From positions 2,418,001 to 2,482,000 of the forward strand of contig JACCLO010000013.1 in the NCBI GenBank assembly GCA_029448655.1: a stretch of 64,000 bases of DNA, in the 5' to 3' direction. Within the stretch, counting starts at the first letter, position 1. The number at the start of each line of letters is the position of its first letter. This document shows positions 12,239 to 23,516 of this stretch, one piece after another. Position numbers and translations under genes: made by a program. The notes under the pieces were generated by a model that worked only from the letters and a program-made list of their open reading frames with translations, made no database searches and was not told where the DNA came from. Source of the stretch: Wolfiporia cocos. Lineage: Eukaryota; Basidiomycota; Agaricomycetes; Polyporales; Phaeolaceae.

Positions 12239-14633
12239 TTGCACACGTCCACAGGATACAGTGCAGAAGATATATATTGACAACCTAAATATAGCGAACA
12301 GGTATACAACCCATAATACATCCAGCAGTTCAGTGGCAGCTTACAAGGGCAAGAAATGGAGGGCAGATACACTGGATGGCTATGTTGACTATGCGATGAA
12401 TCCCCATCATCAAGAAGAGGCAAATCTCAAATTATTCCAGTATGATCCATGACACTTATTCTCCTGCTATGTGGTTAACAAGATGTTCAGGTTCATTGTT
12501 CATGCAAATGTTGCATTTCAGGCTGTCAAGAACTTCTATTTCCTAGATTTTCTTAATGCTATCTGTCCAAGTTATATTCCACCATCCTGATACGTCCTCA
12601 TGCACACCATCCTGGACACTAAGTCAGCATGCATGCAGCTCGAGGAGATGGACCGTCTAAAGCACAGAAAGTTTAATACACTGCTGCTAGATGGCTGGGA
12701 AGATATTCTGTGATGCAGTATCTATAGAAGTGTCCTTGCAGAAACATGTGAACACTCGGTCATTCTTGCACTCAATGATCTAATGGGTCAGTGTGCAACT
12801 GCCAACAGCATTGTATTGACTGCAGAAGAGGCTGAAAAGAAGATGGGTGTTGATTGGCACTGTATTGCTGCTGTAACAACAGATAACCTGACAATGGTGA
12901 TTGCTGTGTGTCAAAAGCTTCAAGCGAAGTACTGGTGGATTCTGGTATGTCACATATATCATTATCCAATATGGTGGACTAGATTTTGTGACCATAGACA
13001 TTCCCGTGCTTTCTTCACCTCATGAATACAACATTTGGAAAGATCATGGACTTTACAGAGGTCCAAGACATGCTGAAGAAGACAGCACATATCGTCTCAT
13101 TCTTCAACTCATCTCATTATTGGTGTGGTCAGCTGGACAACCTCACAAAGGAAGATGGTTTAAATGCTCACTCAAGACACACACGGAGACTCAATGGTAT
13201 ACATTGGTCCTACAGCTACTCAGTGTGGATGCTTATAAGTGGGCTATCACCCCGTCAAGATAGTACAATGGTTAACAAAATGCACAGGGAAGCCCTTATT
13301 CGACTTGCACCCCGGCCAGACACACAGCACAAACATGACAGACTTACACCAGTTGCACCAGACATTGTTAAATTTTTGCTGGGTTCCGAGATATGGGGCC
13401 TAACCAAGCAGACAATCAAGATCTGCAAGCCACTAGTCGATGTGATTGGTAATGTCGAGTCACAAGAAGCTACGCTGGCAGATTGCACACTGGAACTGAT
13501 CTGTTGTGCATGTGGGATGTACTGCATTGCATACAAAGATGGCGAGTCCCTTGGATTTTGGTCACATGAAAAGGCCATGTTCAACCATCAGTTCCATGCC
13601 ATGAGCACAGAGTATCATTCACTCTCACTTTTTCTTCACCCTCTCTGCCGAAAACTTGCAATTTCCCAAGCAGCGAATGGCCAATCATTTGAACACCACT
13701 GTCAGACTGCACTAAACATTGTGAAGCAGTGGCGCTGGGACAAGACGAAGGCAGATGCACTTTTTGAGGACCTCAACCAATACAATACCTGCAAGGGCAT
13801 GTTTGTGGGTGCTGCACAGGATGGGAATGTGTGGTGGGAGAGACTATCAGCCATAAGTGATCAGCATCCACTCAAGTATCTGGCAATTGTGCTGTTCAAA
13901 GTTGTCCTGCATGCTGCAGATATTGAACGTCTGTTTTCAGATCTCAGCAGCATTCAGGGTGTACAGCAATCAAATCCCACCATGTATGCATTTGAGACTC
14001 TAGGCAAGCTGCAGTGCAACTACACTCATTACATTGACAAGCATGCGCAGTGTCTTGGTCAGCCTGTTTGCCGCCACCATGTGCACATGCACACATGGCA
14101 GGACTGTGGCATCCATGTTGACTTGGCCACTGATCTTGAGAAGACATTTACTTGGGAAGCTCCCCTGTCCATACAGGAGTCGGACAACATCTCCATCGAA
14201 GGTCCAGGGAGTATCAGTCCTGACGAGATAGAGGCTGCATTCGCTGATCTTCACAAGCAATAGCCAGACAATGCAAGCTCGATTGATCCCACCTTGGAGG
14301 GTGCCCAGATCGATGCTGTGAGGATCTTCGACTTAGAGGAACTAGAGCAAGTGGGGAAGGGTATCACCCCCAAGTGATTCCATAGATGAAAACATGCAGA
14401 TAATTGGCAAGTCGAGTGTGGATGCTGCATGGGACCCAGCTGATCTCCTCACAGCAAAAGGTATAGCAAACAAATAGATAGCATTGACATTTGTAATACA
14501 AATTATTGTTATCTACATCAAAAGTGGTAGGTATAACTTGTTAACAAGCTTTACATATTTCTGCCAATTTCTGCCAGACCTGGCAATTGCCATTCTGCCT
14601 GGCAGTTGGCAGTAGCTTGCTGAAAATATTCTG

Positions 14634-14645
14634 CCCCCAGCACTA
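14634..14645 (+). repeat. Probable right terminal repeat of the hAT element
   Basis: CCCCCAGCACTA is the inverse of TAGTGCTGGGGG and resembles the ends of the 5972-7553 hAT remnant. It lies about 370 bp after the transposase stop. No partner was found on the left. Confidence 0.5.
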
Positions 14646-14867
14646 CTCATGGCTCCATCAAGGCTACACATCATCCCAGTCCTGAATTGGCTGCACCAGC
14701 CTCATGGCCCGAGCACAGCCACATGCATTCATCGGCCCTCACCTGGCCACACCTGACTAACTCACTGGCCCATCGACACAGCCCTGCCACATGTACAGCC
14801 ACCCCTATTGCACCACTGTTTCCTTTTACAATACCTCACACTTGAATCTTCACCACCACCCTACTCC

Positions 14868-16502
14868 ATATCTACCGGACTTGTTACTTCCACTGTGGCT
14901 CTAGTTAGCTGCCACACATGTACTTAGTTTACTGCCTGTGGGATATAAATGGTTGTCTCTCTCTCTCTCTCCCCTTCTCTTTCTATGTCATGTGACAGCC
15001 CTTCTTTCCCTTCTACCACCACCATTGCCTTAGATTCTCATGCACCGTCCACCTATACACTAACCCCCATGCACTGTCTATCTCACCATAAACTCCCAAC
15101 ACACCATCCCACAAGCTCAGAGGGCGACCAACAACATTACACCTGCCACCTTCACCTTCGAGCTTCTTTTCAATGCTGCCCAGGGAACTCACTGGGCACA
15201 CAAAACCACCCCATCTATGCTCTTCCTCTTTGAAAGACACACATATCATACCTTCTCACTGCCATCACCCATGATGCCAATGAGTTGGTACACACTGATC
15301 CCCCCTCCTTGCTGACTCTGCAACAGGATGTCAACAACCTTGCACTTCATCTCAATTCCCTCCTAGCGCCTACTTTCACCAACCCTTTGCCCACCCCTCC
15401 CACGCCTTCCTCACCCTAGCCACACACCACACCACCCACGCCTCACCAAAAACACATTTCTACCCGATCCATTCCGATCAAACATCAGCAACCTGAACCA
15501 TGTCTCCACTGGGTCCCAAATCGACCCGAGACACCACCTTGTATGCCTTCTCCCCAACACATGCCCCCACGTACCATATCACCCACCTCCACACATCACT
15601 CCATTGATTCCATCAACACCAATGACTTCCTCCTCGACCAACCTCTCTATGACCACCCCATTGGCCCTGTCAAAAAACCCCTTTATGACTACCCCGCTGG
15701 TCCCATGGAGGGACCAATTTACAACCACCCTGCTGGTCCCATGGAGGGACCAATCTACCCTCACCCCACTGGACCTGATAACTGGGATGATCCACCCTAC
15801 CCATGTCCCCATCCCCTTGTCCCTACCCATTCTATCTCTATGCAAATTAACAGCGTCCTACGACGACTTTCACCCCAATGCGAACCTGCCACCCCCTACG
15901 ACCTCCAACCCAACTGGTTCGACGCCCTCAAAAACACCGGCTTCTACTATCGCCTCAAACGCCTTAACATAACCGAGATCCAATGTATTGCTCTCTCCCA
16001 CTTCCGTTGGACCAATCCCGAGTCCACGAAAATCCGCTCCTCTATTACTCTCACCTTCTGCGATGACGACAGCAATATCATCACCCAACACGTGGAGGAA
16101 TCCCTCCAGACACTCCAAGCTTGCGCTCGAAAGCATGATGTCTTCAACAACCAGATCTCCTACGAAATCATCAATGACACTCCCATCCTTGCAGCGAGTA
16201 CTTCTGTGCCATGATAATTTTTGTTCTTTTCCATACTTATCCATCCCTCACCTACGTATTTATTGAACAGTGTTGGCCTAACTCGGGGCCCATATAACAC
16301 TTGTTCGCCTTCCTTCGAAGCACTTTCGACCCCACCTTTTCACGATAACTAATCGACGAATGACCCCTAACACCACCCTACTCTTTGCTACATAACTCTT
16401 CACTTGCACCGTGGCTCTCGTTAGCTGCTGCACATGTACTTAGGATGCTGACTGTGGGATATAAGTGGTTGTCTCTCTCTCTCCCCTTCTATGTCATGTG
16501 AC
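14868..16502 (+). mobile_element. Small element with direct terminal repeats and an ORF
   Basis: About 130 bp at 14868-14996 is repeated in the same direction at about 16376-16502. Both copies include GTGGCTCT-GTTAGCTGC, GGGATATAA-TGGTTGTC and a CT run ending CTATGTCATGTGAC. The TATA-like GGGATATAA in each copy fits an LTR or promoter role. The interior holds one plausible ORF (15543-16214). No reverse transcriptase or integrase is present, so it could be a TRIM-like non-autonomous unit or a simple segmental duplication. Confidence 0.5.
15543..16214 (+). CDS. Hypothetical proline-rich protein with tandem repeats
   Basis: Unrecognised protein of 223 residues. Residues about 34-80 hold four imperfect repeats of roughly 11 residues on the pattern Y-x-H/Y-P-x-G-P-(M/V)-(E/K)-x-P. 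The second half is non-repetitive and globular-looking, with FYYRLKRLNITEIQCIALSH. The frame stays open upstream of the Met back to a TAG at 15417-15419. Before that stop the same frame reads through LLTLQQDVNNLALHLNSLL, so the ancestral protein may have been longer. It is the only substantial ORF between two direct repeats. It might be a Gag-like protein of a small retroelement, but I see no zinc knuckle or other signature. Confidence 0.4.
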   Translation: MPSPQHMPPRTISPTSTHHSIDSINTNDFLLDQPLYDHPIGPVKKPLYDYPAGPMEGPIYNHPAGPMEGPIYPHPTGPDNWDDPPYPCPHPLVPTHSISMQINSVLRRLSPQCEPATPYDLQPNWFDALKNTGFYYRLKRLNITEIQCIALSHFRWTNPESTKIRSSITLTFCDDDSNIITQHVEESLQTLQACARKHDVFNNQISYEIINDTPILAASTSVP

Positions 16503-16509
16503 TGCTTGC

Positions 16510-17290
16510 ATGTTAAAACAACAGGAAAACAATGAGGATTATGATATTAAATGACTGAACTAGATGTTGAAACAATCATGAGACGAGTGAATTCAGCATC
16601 GTGTTTGGATCCGTTAACGATGAGGGACGGTGAGCAAATGCGTGAGGTACCGTACAAAAATCAAGCGACTATACCTCTCTACCCAGTTTAGAAACTACCG
16701 CCGTCTCTAGTCTCGCACGCGCTTGTCTCGCGACACATCCAAGTTCCAACACTAGAAGCAGTGAACTACTGATCAAGCATGATCGCAGCGAGAACAAGAA
16801 TAGAGAACGGATCCACGCAGTGCTTGGTTGCAATAGAACCCAAGTTCGGTTGTGCAGAGTTCAATAACGGACTCAATCGGTAGTCAACATATGGCGCTGC
16901 GCTGATCGAGACCCTGGTTCCGCGAGACGCGACGCGACGCGATATGAATTGCGGCGCGTGACCGCGTCCAAGACCTTGACAAGACGCCCGGAATAGGCGC
17001 GCGTTCGGCCTTACGTATGATTGCAAAAGTCACCGAAAGCCGTACATCTGGTCAAACTCATGATCATGGGCTGAGCAAGCGATTCAGTGCTCAACACTCG
17101 GTCGAGATGTATCACATATCATGGTCAAACCACCCACCACTCCCGAGACGATGACGAGAGTCACGAGACTCACCGGCTTCACACGCCGAGTCCAGGCGCG
17201 GGAGAAGCCGCACTAGCGGCCCTGCGCCTTCGTTTCTATGCCTGCAAGAAACTCTGCCAGCTGTAAATTCTCTTAAGAACTGCACACGAC
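16510..17290. other. Upstream region of the SDR gene
   Basis: No gene recognised. Unlike its surroundings it shows no match to the LTR families in this window. Presumably it holds the promoter of the downstream dehydrogenase, but no TATA box is obvious. Confidence 0.4.
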
Positions 17291-18818
17291 ATGGGCTCCT
17301 TCTCAGGGTTGTGGAACGTGTGGTCCGTCATTGCGCAGCTGTTCCCCGGAAAGCCAAGGTTCAGCACTGACCAGATCCCCGACCTTTCGGGGCAGGTTAT
17401 GATCGTGACTGGTATGCTATGGCCTGGGTCGATCTAACAGTGCAGAGCACTCAAACACACGCAGGTGGAAATGTCGGGATTGGCAAAGCGACGATTAAGG
17501 TGAGGTCTCTGTTTGGTGGGCGCTACGCCGGACACTGAGCAGCGAGGGCATCAGGCCCTTCTTGAGCACAATGCAAAAGTATACATGGCGTCAAGAAGCA
17601 AGGATAAGGCTGAAGCAGCGATACGAGAGCTCAAGGAGCAGACGGGCAAAGAGGCCATCTTCCTCGAGCTCGATCTTAGCAACCTTGTGTCGGTGCGGAA
17701 GGCCGCCGAGGAGTTTCTCGGGTATGCAAAGCATATTTTCTCTATACGTTCGCAATATGGACTACTGACTGATTGGTACTATAGCAAAGAATCGGCATTG
17801 CATGTACTCTTCAACAATGCGTTCGTGTCTCAAGCCACCTGTGCATATGCTCACAGCTAACCGCATACATGCAGTGGGGTGATGTGGTGTCCCTTGGATC
17901 TTTTGAGTACGGACGGATACGATTTGCAGTTTGCAACCAATGTCCTTGGTACGTTCTATCCATACCTTGGACTCAGTCGCCGCCAACTTCTCTTCACATC
18001 CATTCCATCTCATCCCATAGGTCACTACTACTTCACCAAACTGCTGCTTCCTTCTCTGCTTGCTGGGAAGGAAACCGCCCCCGATCACCATGCGCGCATC
18101 ATTCACACGTCGTCCTCCGGTGCATACCTGTACACAATCAACTGGGAGTCTTTCCGGGACGGCCCAGCAAGAAGGAAGATGTCAACGGAGCAGTTGTACT
18201 ATCAGACCAAATTTGTACGTCTTACGATACGCTGTGTATTGCTCAGGCTCAGGGAGCCGAGACTGGTACATACTGAATAGGCCAATGTGCTCGTCGCGCG
18301 CCAGTTCGCAAAGCAGTACGCTGACCAAGACATCATCTCCATCTCGCTCAACCCAGGCGCGAACACACGTATGTTGCATTGGATGATCCTAATATATGCC
18401 ATATACATTTAGGTGGAATCGATACCGAACTTCAGCGATATGTTCCCAGCCTGCAGCGCCGAATTATGGTTGGTGCTGCTATCCCACTGCGTTATCACGC
18501 CTGAAACACTAATCCCACGCAGCGAGCAACGATCCTCTATCCGCCCTCGGACGGAGCACTTACTCAGCTCTACGCGGGTACGATGCCCGAAGCGATCAAC
18601 TACAATGGACAGGTGCGTATTTCCCCACCGCTCTAACCCCCAATGCTGCTACTAGAACACATATGGCTTATGCTGATATTCCGGTTACACAGTTCCTGAT
18701 ACCGTGGGCGCGCTTGGGCAAATGCAGGCAGGAAGCATACGATGACGCACTCGGTGAGCGGCTGTGGAGCTGGTTGGAGGAACAAGTGAAGGACGTTGGG
18801 GTTACAGCGGAGTCTTGA
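17291..18818 (+). CDS. Short-chain dehydrogenase/reductase (SDR), 10 exons
   Basis: Spliced model: 17291-17411, 17465-17499, 17555-17721, 17785-17820, 17875-17948, 18021-18214, 18281-18368, 18413-18468, 18523-18612, 18693-18818. All junctions are GT-AG, the phases agree, and the total is 987 nt (328 aa). The cofactor motif TGGNVGIG is at residues 40-47 (TGxxxGxG), NNAG at 118-121, a serine cluster HTSSSG at 173-178, and the catalytic Y204-x3-K208. This is the classical SDR layout: NAD(P)H-dependent oxidation or reduction of an alcohol or carbonyl, close to fungal retinol-dehydrogenase-like enzymes. The substrate cannot be told. The donor of intron 8 (GTTGGT) is the least certain junction. No break is seen, making it the best intact host gene here. 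It stands alone, with no pathway cluster around it. Confidence 0.88.
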
Positions 18819-19455
18819 GCTTCTCGAGCCCTGTTCCTCGATTTTGCGAAGCAGTGCGTGGATATACTCAAAAGCGAATACGTCGTCTCACTATTTGTAA
18901 ACATCTCAGCTGTCCTGATGATGATTTTGCCTTGATAATCACGCATTTAACGTTAAGTTTATTTTTTGGAGGCCTACCGCATGTCCATCAGGTTCGACGC
19001 CGACAAGCCAGGAAGTCAGAGTCACACATATTGATGCTCAACGCGACGGGGTGTCGTATAACTCTCAAACGTTATGATACAATTGCCGCAGTAATAGTCT
19101 CGTCCCCAGCCCTTGCACGTGGCTGCTGCCACTCGGGAGGACCCGAGCGGAGTGCGAAAAACATATTGCAGCAGCCACTTGTGCCATCTGTGTCCATTCT
19201 ATACAAAGTGGCCAGACAATTGGAGCTATAATGTTGCTGTGTTGGAACAGACATTTGTTATATTAGGATACACACATTGATAGCTATCACAATGAACATC
19301 ACAATCTGCAAGAGCAGCAAGTATGACATTATCATCATATATTATAATGCACTTGGTCTTTTAAAATTCATGTTAGAGAATGACCCCTCACCAGAGCCCA
19401 TGCAAGATTCTTTGCAGAAATCTCACCCCTCAGTGGATGATCCCCATGCATTTGG
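18819..19455. other. 3' flank of the SDR gene, nothing recognised
   Basis: No domain-bearing ORF and no repeat match up to the C2 LTR. Confidence 0.4.
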
Positions 19456-21086
19456 TGTTACGGATCGAACATCCGTTCAGCTAAGTTAACCAAGTGGAGT
19501 TACTTAGCATATCAAGTAGTGCACTACTTGTTGGACTCCGCAGAGTCAGAGCGTCGATATACAAGCTGCAGGCTTAATTGCTCAAGCCTTTGAGAACGAG
19601 TATAAGATCCTTGTAATTCAACAAGGTCAAGCTGAGGAACTCGACCGGTATTTACATCAGGTTATATACTGCGGTTCTGTAATCGGGGTCATAGTGTCCT
19701 TGGTACTGCTACCACTAAGTCCGTAAAGCTAGCGTGCTAAGATAAGAAGTGCCGTGGTTGAGCGCAACAGTGGCTAAAACGTAGGAATCCTGTGGTTAGA
19801 CACAGGGTATCAGCTAGAACCTAATACATCACAGGACTATGGGCACAGGGCTGTTGTACATGAAATGAGGGACTCCAGTTGAGCGGGGATCCCTAGAATA
19901 AAGCATGTGAAGGAGCGGTTGAACGTGACACAGACTGGCTGTGGGACTCACCAACTACCCATAGTGGGGAGGAAGGTAAGGAAACCAGGCAAGCGCAGTA
20001 GAGGGTGAGATACTTCTACGGTGAACACCGAGAAGAATAGAACTAAAGTAAAGAGCATCTAGCTCCTACATATATACATGCATAATAATGGTCATGTGCT
20101 ACTGTATAGTACATACCATAAATGAACGTGAGGCTTGGTTGCCATGAGGGCGACCAAGGTACATGCGCTACTCTACAAAGGCCATGGTCCACTGGTAATG
20201 GCTGGACCAATGGTAAAAGACATAGTGTGTGGTTCCACCATGAGGTGGACATGAATTATGTGGGCGCAGCCCGGGTATAGCCAAGGCCGGTAAGCCAGTA
20301 CCTTGAGGGTAATCCACCATTGGGCAGGATCCATGAGATGACTCAGCATAGTGCCGAGACATCTATACTATTGGACAGACCTAGTGTCATTACTAAGGTG
20401 TGTCATCATAGACATGTGTTATCAACTGGACCGTATGGTAACCGGTGACAAACAAGGTGGCCTAGGGCCAGGGTTTGGACTTCACCGAGAGGCTAGAAGC
20501 CCGGGACTCTGCAAGTGCCGGAGCCCATGGTAACCGGGGTGAGCCGGACCAGTAGCATTAATAGCGCAGAGATATTATTATGCCATGGCACCATTCTGTT
20601 GTAAGGATGGCGCAACGTGTGACATCATCTTCTTGATAGAACAATGATGTAATGGTCTGGCCTGTAGGGCTGGACTGGTTGACGTAGCGATGACTTAGCT
20701 GAGTCTGAACTATGATGCAATACCGTAGCTAGGATAGCTGATGGTGATGTTGCCATGATGTCATTAGTCTGGGCTGGGGTTGTGATGGCTGTAGCTATGA
20801 CGTTGAGATGACATGGAAGTCCTGACTAGCGTGTTATGCGTAGTCATGAGAGCTTAGTAGCGTGTCATTACATTACGTAAGCTATAAGGCCGTGTCAGGA
20901 CCTTATCGTGTGGCAATATGGGGTAAGTCCCGGATAACTTGTAGGTAGACGTATAAATCCCAGATAAATTGCTAAAAATAGCGGAAAAATGCTAGTCCCA
21001 GATAAATCTGTGACAGAACACTAAGTCCCTCTCTCCAGTGAGGCTTCAGTAAAAGATATTCAATAGTCTCTGCGCAGACCGTAACA
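19456..21086 (-). mobile_element. Solo LTR C2 split by LTR B, TSD TTTGG
   Basis: TGTTACGG to CCGTAACA with TTTGG at 19451-19455 and 21087-21091. LTR C1 at 10616 serves as the uninterrupted version and places the break after TTGAACG. Confidence 0.9.
19926..21015 (-). mobile_element. Solo LTR B nested in C2, TSD GAACG/GAACA
   Basis: A 1,090-bp LTR from TGACACAG to CTGTGACA, flanked by GAACG (19921-19925) and GAACA (21016-21020). It is the second copy of the LTR that fills 1-1990, without that copy's two inserts. The minus-strand TATATATG near 20070 is followed by a short GAGC/GCTC inverted repeat. Confidence 0.88.
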
Positions 21087-21402
21087 TTTGGCCAAAGAAC
21101 TTCTGATGGCTGCAAGCAACACCTCTGATGTGCTCACAACAGCAGTGAATGTGCTCACCTCCTTATTGGTTTGAGTTCTAAACCATGTTATGCAAGTCCC
21201 AAATTAGTGGTGATAAGATTCTCCATTTTCCTCAAGACTCAAAATGAGTCTATTTGCTACGACATGCTGTAGTTGACGACAACTAGCCAGACATAGAAGG
21301 AGCTGAGCTGGTAGCCAGTACCAAGGCAAGGATTAATGTCAATGGCTGGTGCCCAAATACTTTTGCATGTTACTGTAGCCTCTACACGACATGCCACTGT
21401 AT

Positions 21403-21885
21403 TGTCACAAATTTAGGTGCAGTCACCACAGAATTAGGTCTGCCAGTCAAGGAGATCGAACTGGTGTCCTCGTTGCCCAAGTTACACCACCCTCGGATGT
21501 TCTCACCACTCTGCCATTCACCAGGCACCCTCTAGTAGACTCGGTTAGATAGCATATGAATAAGCACTTGGCCCTGCTTACCTGTACATCATTACATACA
21601 TGATGGTAACTACTGTGCACAGACCTCTTCGTTTAAGGTAGACACTTGGTACATAGCACTCCACATGTATATAACATCAAGGTTAGAGGTCTTACACCTC
21701 TAACACATTCAATATAGGTCTTGGGGCATACACCCTAGGTCATTACTGCTACACACTATGTGTGACCCTCTTAGTCAATGGCCCTCTCTATTCACATTGC
21801 CTAGAGCTTGGTTCCCTTTAAGGCATTGGATTGGGACTTAGCATTACCATTGGGGCTCTGAAGTACAAGGAGGCCAATGTGCTAC
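21403..21885 (+). mobile_element. LTR, F-like, right end uncertain
   Basis: Starts TGTCACAA. A type II tRNA-like region on the minus strand has an A-box-like TGGCAGAGTGGT and a B-box-like AGTTCGATCTCC (about 21455-21515). TATATAAC near 21670 is followed by a perfect 8-bp inverted repeat (TTAGAGGT/ACCTCTAA). The 3' boundary is approximate, and no duplication was confirmed. Confidence 0.6.
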
Positions 21886-23057
21886 AATATAAATGTGCCA
21901 CAGACATTAAGCACATGTAAGAATACCAGGACGCGATCAAACACGCACCAAAACGACGCAGAACGTACCACAGAAAGCCAGCTGGTAGGCAGAATGCCCA
22001 TCTGAGGTAGTTCAGCCACAGCTCGACCGATCGTGATCGGCCTCGATCATGCTTGTACAGTGAACCTTCGCTGGCTCATACACAATCTGAAACGTCGCAA
22101 AAGCCCTGCAGGCACTATCTGGCTGCTCATCCAGTCAAAACAGGTACCCCCTGACGCTTCCCTAGGCTCTCTAGCCTAGCCAGGTCTGGCCCAACCCTGG
22201 CTGCCTTCCTATAGTTTTTTCCAGGTCTTTTCTCTCCAACCTCAGTGCACCACCCTAGATCTACAAGTGATCGGTTTCATAAAATAATTTGCTTGTGTTT
22301 CAGGACAATCTTCACCGTTTCAGGGTTCGTCCCTGGATTGTCTAGCTTGTAGGGTGCACACTCGAAATTTTAGGGCACTTAAAATATTGTAGAAAATTTC
22401 GTGGCTCTCCATGTATTTAGGCGATGTGTAGATACGAGCAAATCATCGAATTTCACCCAGACGAAGTCAGACGAAGGGCTGCGCTCGAGGCATACGCTTA
22501 GGACTTAGGAAATCGGTCACAAACATTTTCAAGTCAACTTCTATCATTTCCGCTCTATTTGACGCACCGCTGCAGCTCTAGGTTGCTACAGGCTACATTC
22601 AACTGGTAAAACTACTCGACATCAACCCCTCAAACACCTCGCCTATCCCGGCACATCCAGACCTGCCCGGAGAACCCGAGAGAAAATATTTTTCTGACGA
22701 CATCAACCACAGTAGTGATGGGGCGAGATCTGCATCATGTATGATGAGCAAGACTGGGAAGGTGAGCAAATAATTGCATAGAAAGGGCTCGGACAACATG
22801 CATGGTTAGTGCCACAGCTTTGTGCACCCACAGGGACACATAGGCAATAAGCTGATAACATGGATCTGGTTGAGAGTCAACATGGTGCGGTTTCAGCTGA
22901 CAAACTGTGGTCTGCCACTACATATCATAGACATGATTTGCAGTGATAATCAATGGCTCATTAGTCCAATTCCAAGAGGAGGAGAGTATTGTCCGCTTTC
23001 ATGTTCAGAGGCGCTCAACTGATATTCCCACTACATCATTAGGGGGTTCTTACAGCC
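21886..23057. other. No gene recognised
   Basis: Short unsupported ORFs only; no repeat relation to the rest of the window was found. Confidence 0.4.
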
Positions 23058-23238
23058 TTTTGCATGATTGTTGGCACTCTGATGCAATGATTTTGAGCAG
23101 TATTTGTTTTGGACAAATTTTCCATGCCTGATACACCCAATAGGTGATAGGGCCTATGCATAGGTGGCATGAGAAGTTTGTCCCAAACAAATACTGCTCA
23201 AAATCATTGCATCAGAGGAGTGCCAACAATTATGCAAA
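23058..23238. repeat. Foldback: ~70-bp inverted repeat
   Basis: The left arm 23058-23128 and right arm 23166-23238 are nearly perfect inverted copies with a spacer of about 37 bp. If transcribed, it would give a hairpin of about 70 bp. It could be a tiny foldback MITE or a small-RNA precursor; sequence alone does not decide. Confidence 0.85.
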
Positions 23239-23516
23239 TGACTGTATAGTCAACTCTTGCCTGCAAGCATTACCATGTCACATGATTTGCATGTGACCCT
23301 GCAACATTATATGACTGCACACACTATGCTACTTAGTACTCTGCTCCTCTCCCTCTTTTTGGTTTTGGTCACTCAGCATTGATTTGACATCTTCCTCACC
23401 ACACTCAATCATGGTTCACCTCAGGCTAGACTCAGCTCCTGAAACAAAATGATGGCTCCTTGGCAAGGAATAGATTACTTATTTATCAATGAGGTTTCAA
23501 TGATAGGATGTAATCT

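Larger units (their letters stand above)
8246..12318 (+). mobile_element. LTR D1, outermost shell of a nested tower
   Basis: Starts TGTTATGG. It is inserted in the hAT gene with CCTCC at 8241-8245 and CATCC at 12319-12323 (one mismatch). It matches LTR D2 (8938-11239) in pieces: 8246-8771, 11590-11696 and 12239-12318. Without the inserts it is about 0.7 kb, like D2. AGTATATAA near 8583 is a candidate TATA box. Confidence 0.75.
8171..14263 (+). pseudogene. hAT-family transposase, split by an LTR tower and decayed
   Basis: Coding blocks at 8171-8245 and 12324-14263 join in frame across the inserted LTR complex: a serine run ends the first block and continues in the second. The best piece is the 413-codon frame at 13022-14263. 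It covers the late catalytic and C-terminal parts, including LKYLAIVLFKVVLHAADIER followed by LFSDLS, the hAT dimerisation region. Upstream pieces (12324-13021) resemble the hAT core (LLLDGWEDIL) but have in-frame stops, for example at 12450-12452, and frame changes. The element would have cut and pasted DNA with 8-bp duplications. It is inactive here. A terminal repeat CCCCCAGCACTA at 14634-14645 is probably its right end. Confidence 0.75.

Noticed and set aside
13022..14263. The 413-codon frame as an intact gene
   Set aside because: It is only the C-terminal half of a hAT transposase; upstream coding blocks continue the similarity with stops and a large insertion.
14955..14985. CT microsatellites (also at about 4531 and 16472) as regulatory elements
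   Set aside because: Simple repeats common in fungal promoters; nothing specific can be claimed from sequence.
17762..18408. Several alternative ORFs over the dehydrogenase
   Set aside because: They run through introns or lie antisense; the ten-exon model gives one protein with all SDR motifs.
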